A program made the position numbers and the translations under genes. Shown one piece after another: positions 53,101-54,369 of a stretch of 54,369 nt of DNA. The notes under the pieces were generated by a model. That model ran no database searches, had not been told where the DNA came from, and was given only the letters and a program-made list of their open reading frames with translations. Numbering within the stretch: position 1 is the stretch's first letter; each line of letters begins with the position of its first letter. Source of the DNA: Provencibacterium sp. (GTDB taxonomy: Bacteria > Bacillota > Clostridia > Oscillospirales > Ruminococcaceae); the NCBI GenBank assembly GCA_022793895.1, contig JAAWDS010000049.1, positions 1 through 54,369 of the forward strand, in the 5' to 3' direction.

Positions 53101-54306
53101 ATACAGGCACCGAAGGCCCAGACCTGTGGAAGTGCTGGGGTTGTCAATGGTAATCGTTCCTCCGCTGATTCTGAGCCGGGTGTTCTGACCGAACGTATCG
53201 GATACGCTTAATGCCGTGTAGCCCTTCGCCAAAATGGAGCCGTCGGAGATGTCCAGGCTGGCGCCCGACCCCAAATCAACTCCGTAAACCGTCAGGTCGC
53301 ATCCGCTGAACTCGGCGGAAGATCCTTCGCCGGAGATGGCGACAGACTTACCGGGCGTATCGATCGTTCCGCCGGTCAGCTTGACGGCGCTCGTTGTTTT
53401 CTTGCTGTCCGCCGCGTTGGCGGTTGAATCCACGACATAGAGCACATATTGGCCGTAAGCGGCGTCGCTCTCAACGGTTCCGCCCTCCATGCGAAAGGTC
53501 CCGCCCCGGACGCTGAAAACATAACTGGAGGCGGTGGAGCAAATGGCGCCGCTTTTTAAGGTGAAGTCGCCCCCCTCATATAGAATGAACATCGTTTCGG
53601 GATTGCCAAATGCCGTGCCGCCCGAACCGGAAAGGGTAAACTCTCCCGCCTCCAGAATAATCTCGGAGGTGATTGCAACGGCGGTATCTCCCGTCAGCTC
53701 GGCATCCTTCAGCAGCCGGACGGTTGCCTTTCCGCTGCCGTCAGCCGCATCAAACGCTTCGCGAGCCGTTGCAAAATATTCGGTTGGTTCCCCCTGGACT
53801 TCAAGAGCGGCGACGGAATCTTCGCCGATCCTGCCCGACGACCTTTTCGGACCGCCGAGAGCGGCCGTCAGGGCTTCCAGCCGGGAAATATCCACAAGCG
53901 CCGCATCCTCTGGGGAAAGTCCCGCCAAGTCCTGGCGGATGGCGTTAAGCTGTTCCGTTAGCTGCTCCTCATCTGCCCCGGCGATTGCTTCCGGTTCCGG
54001 CAAGGCGTCGATCCGCTCCTGAATTTTGCAGATTACGCAGTCATAGGCGCAGGGAGTTCCCGCCCCATCCTCGGTATAGCCGCAAGCCTCTGTGTGCTGA
54101 CCATGATGCGGGCAGAGGCCGGAGTCCGAATCTATGCCGTCCGGCGGCAGCGGGGATCCATCCGGGATTCCGCCGTTCACAGGCTGAGAAATTCCGATGG
54201 TTGGCATAGCCTCCGCATTCTCCGCCGCCAGTGCGCTCATCCCGTTCATACAAAGCAGCAGTACCGCCAGCAGCAGCGCCAGGGGCTTTCTCCATTTCTG
54301 TCTCAT
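50188..54306 (-). CDS. Large surface protein with beta-helix, MBG/YDG and bacterial repeat domains
   Basis: A 1372-residue secreted protein. Order: signal peptide (1-28, KWRKPLALLLAVLLLCMNG); Cys/His-rich segment CPHHGQHTEACGYTEDGAGT followed by PCxYxCxIC (about 60-95), probably zinc- or disulfide-stabilised; an acidic helical stretch; beta-helix repeats (about 200-450); an Ig-like unit with TYQWFCRPK; MBG/YDG-type domains with NRAYDGTNRV and DAANYSLTQPT; an InlB/Flg_new-type repeat GYLFEGWNENG; a Lys/Asp region; and a C-terminal hydrophobic helix with RLWKNR tail. No LPxTG is present; PGGRSS precedes the helix. The ATG 54306 follows AGGAGGAG. The likely role is adhesion or matrix contact at the cell surface (inference). 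Confidence 0.86.
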   Translation of the reverse strand: MRQKWRKPLALLLAVLLLCMNGMSALAAENAEAMPTIGISQPVNGGIPDGSPLPPDGIDSDSGLCPHHGQHTEACGYTEDGAGTPCAYDCVICKIQERIDALPEPEAIAGADEEQLTEQLNAIRQDLAGLSPEDAALVDISRLEALTAALGGPKRSSGRIGEDSVAALEVQGEPTEYFATAREAFDAADGSGKATVRLLKDAELTGDTAVAITSEIILEAGEFTLSGSGGTAFGNPETMFILYEGGDFTLKSGAICSTASSYVFSVRGGTFRMEGGTVESDAAYGQYVLYVVDSTANAADSKKTTSAVKLTGGTIDTPGKSVAISGEGSSAEFSGCDLTVYGVDLGSGASLDISDGSILAKGYTALSVSDTFGQNTRLRISGGTITIDNPSTSTGLGLRCLYVQEKSADVQLSGGTFYNKRDYAVYTRDSTIISGILSSNLNQLLAKGYCYNQNGAWLSEDEVNALDKLVGTVKVGKPPITITEQPAADASIFYGSDESLQVTAERSDDAADPVTYQWFCRPKAEQDFQPVEGAVSDTLSLKEADVGEYEYYCLVQCGDYTIISQTAAVSVAKARPYITGIPAAASIIYGGTLDGIALTGCTAQRSETDSTTVPGSFAWREPDVKPGVADSLATGYVVVFTPDDTANYEPVETSVKLAVTPKPLTVSGATAANRAYDGTNRVTITSVTLDGRVDGDGVSVQTAGLNGVISGSDAGRYTGVTLPALTLTGADAANYSLTQPTAAVSAQLTISKAAALLSKPGDLAVANDQAHSYTYGLGALRPDVPEGMSLGSNAVTYELGPIDLGGYYAGGAVVDGQTLTLPIQPVDSKDVKEIGTVTVIIHSDNFEDMTAAIRVRSVNKILPEGKPNLSAASIAYGQPIGTITLSGAMWDTVNNKEVPGVFAWSNPDNRPAVQEKYAAAWTFIPEDNLTYAMVTGTSFIQVLSVPASQYMVNLSVSPAEGGTAAGGGIYEAGQPVTVKAVPAEGYLFEGWNENGVIVSASAEYTFTPTGHRNLTAVFSMITQSEIEVRVNGLTEVPDGLKGTPFDTVEKITAGLRTKVTAALSGVGSQIAVYDVRLQYLEDGVWKDVDPDNFPAEGVTAILPYPEGTNGSNYVFTIQHMVSHGPNAGTIETLRYASTSLGLQCRFTSLSPVAVGYKAIETKPSGEDSGSESEDWDDESAFWKEVIRTIETARPGDRVKVNARGYDRMPWTVMDALRKNDGIRLIIRWNGGEEIVIPAKEALNESLRIYYPLSYLADYDFERSDAAGIPSKLNPETGGVWEVNAPVAAEVPLALAGTPEVTPSQWGLAETPELARKGIERAVPDYETKAVSLPAETRVPGGRSSLPMIPFLLLAAVSGGIRLWKNRLNNQQG

Positions 54307-54369
54307 AATCTCCTCCTGACCTTCGGGCGAAGCGGCTTTCACCGAAAGCGCGTCATTGCCGAAACTATA

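Overview
The window reads as a chromosomal segment of a moderately GC-rich Gram-positive bacterium, most likely a gut-associated Clostridia member (Oscillospirales-like). The reasons are strong AGGAGG-type ribosome binding sites, frequent GTG and TTG starts, sigma-A-like promoters with 16-18 bp spacers, hairpin plus T-run terminators, a lon-engB-lysA run, a TIGR00977-type citramalate synthase, NapH-like ferredoxin and DUF3737/DUF4349 proteins, and a dense set of plant or mucin glycan enzymes. The taxonomic call is inference. I see no phage, transposase, rRNA or CRISPR array.

Layout. 1-465: tRNA cluster Asp(partial)-Phe-Gly-Cys with terminator. 690-3391: small sugar or hydroxyacid operon (2-hydroxyacid dehydrogenase, TIM-barrel isomerase, sugar O-acetyltransferase). 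3526-9070: MATE exporter, then an AraC regulator divergent from a GH2 beta-galactosidase. 9274-12012: three-gene ABC-2 exporter operon. 12081-15241: a low-GC GNAT gene beside a secreted protein of unknown function, divergent from a membrane-tethered XRE regulator. 15247-20556: GH105-like hydrolase, then an operon of MATE, MFS, small membrane protein and membrane-anchored SH3-like protein. 20560-23867: Cof-type phosphatase, DUF3737 beta-helix protein, serine-hydrolase lipoprotein. 24160-28833: Lon protease, EngB GTPase, LysA. 28832-34692: a truncated membrane-protein remnant, an EEP-family hydrolase, a DUF4349 lipoprotein, a NapH-like Fe-S membrane protein, a THUMP RNA methyltransferase and a polysaccharide deacetylase. 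34787-39812: citramalate synthase, cytoplasmic gamma-glutamyltransferase and a DUF4353 surface protein in one operon. 39891-44135: Crp/Fnr regulator, M18 aminopeptidase, HAD hydrolase, second deacetylase. 44173-50063: GH43 xylosidase/arabinosidase, GH29 fucosidase, aldo/keto reductase and a divergent AraC regulator. 50188-54306: a 1372-residue surface protein.

How they work together. Three AraC or glycoside-hydrolase loci (beta-galactosidase; GH105; fucosidase/AKR/GH43) suggest intracellular processing of imported oligosaccharides, because none of these hydrolases has a visible signal peptide. Export and envelope functions (two MATE, one MFS, one ABC-2 exporter, two deacetylases, several lipoproteins and anchored proteins) make up much of the rest. 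Convergent gene pairs are often separated by long, symmetric bidirectional terminators.

The best candidates for undescribed biology are the MFS / 4-TM / SH3-like gene set (18287-20458) and the membrane-tethered XRE regulator with an extracytoplasmic DxNxDG loop facing a divergent secreted protein (12641-15241). No sequence search was possible, so all family names rest on motif recognition.
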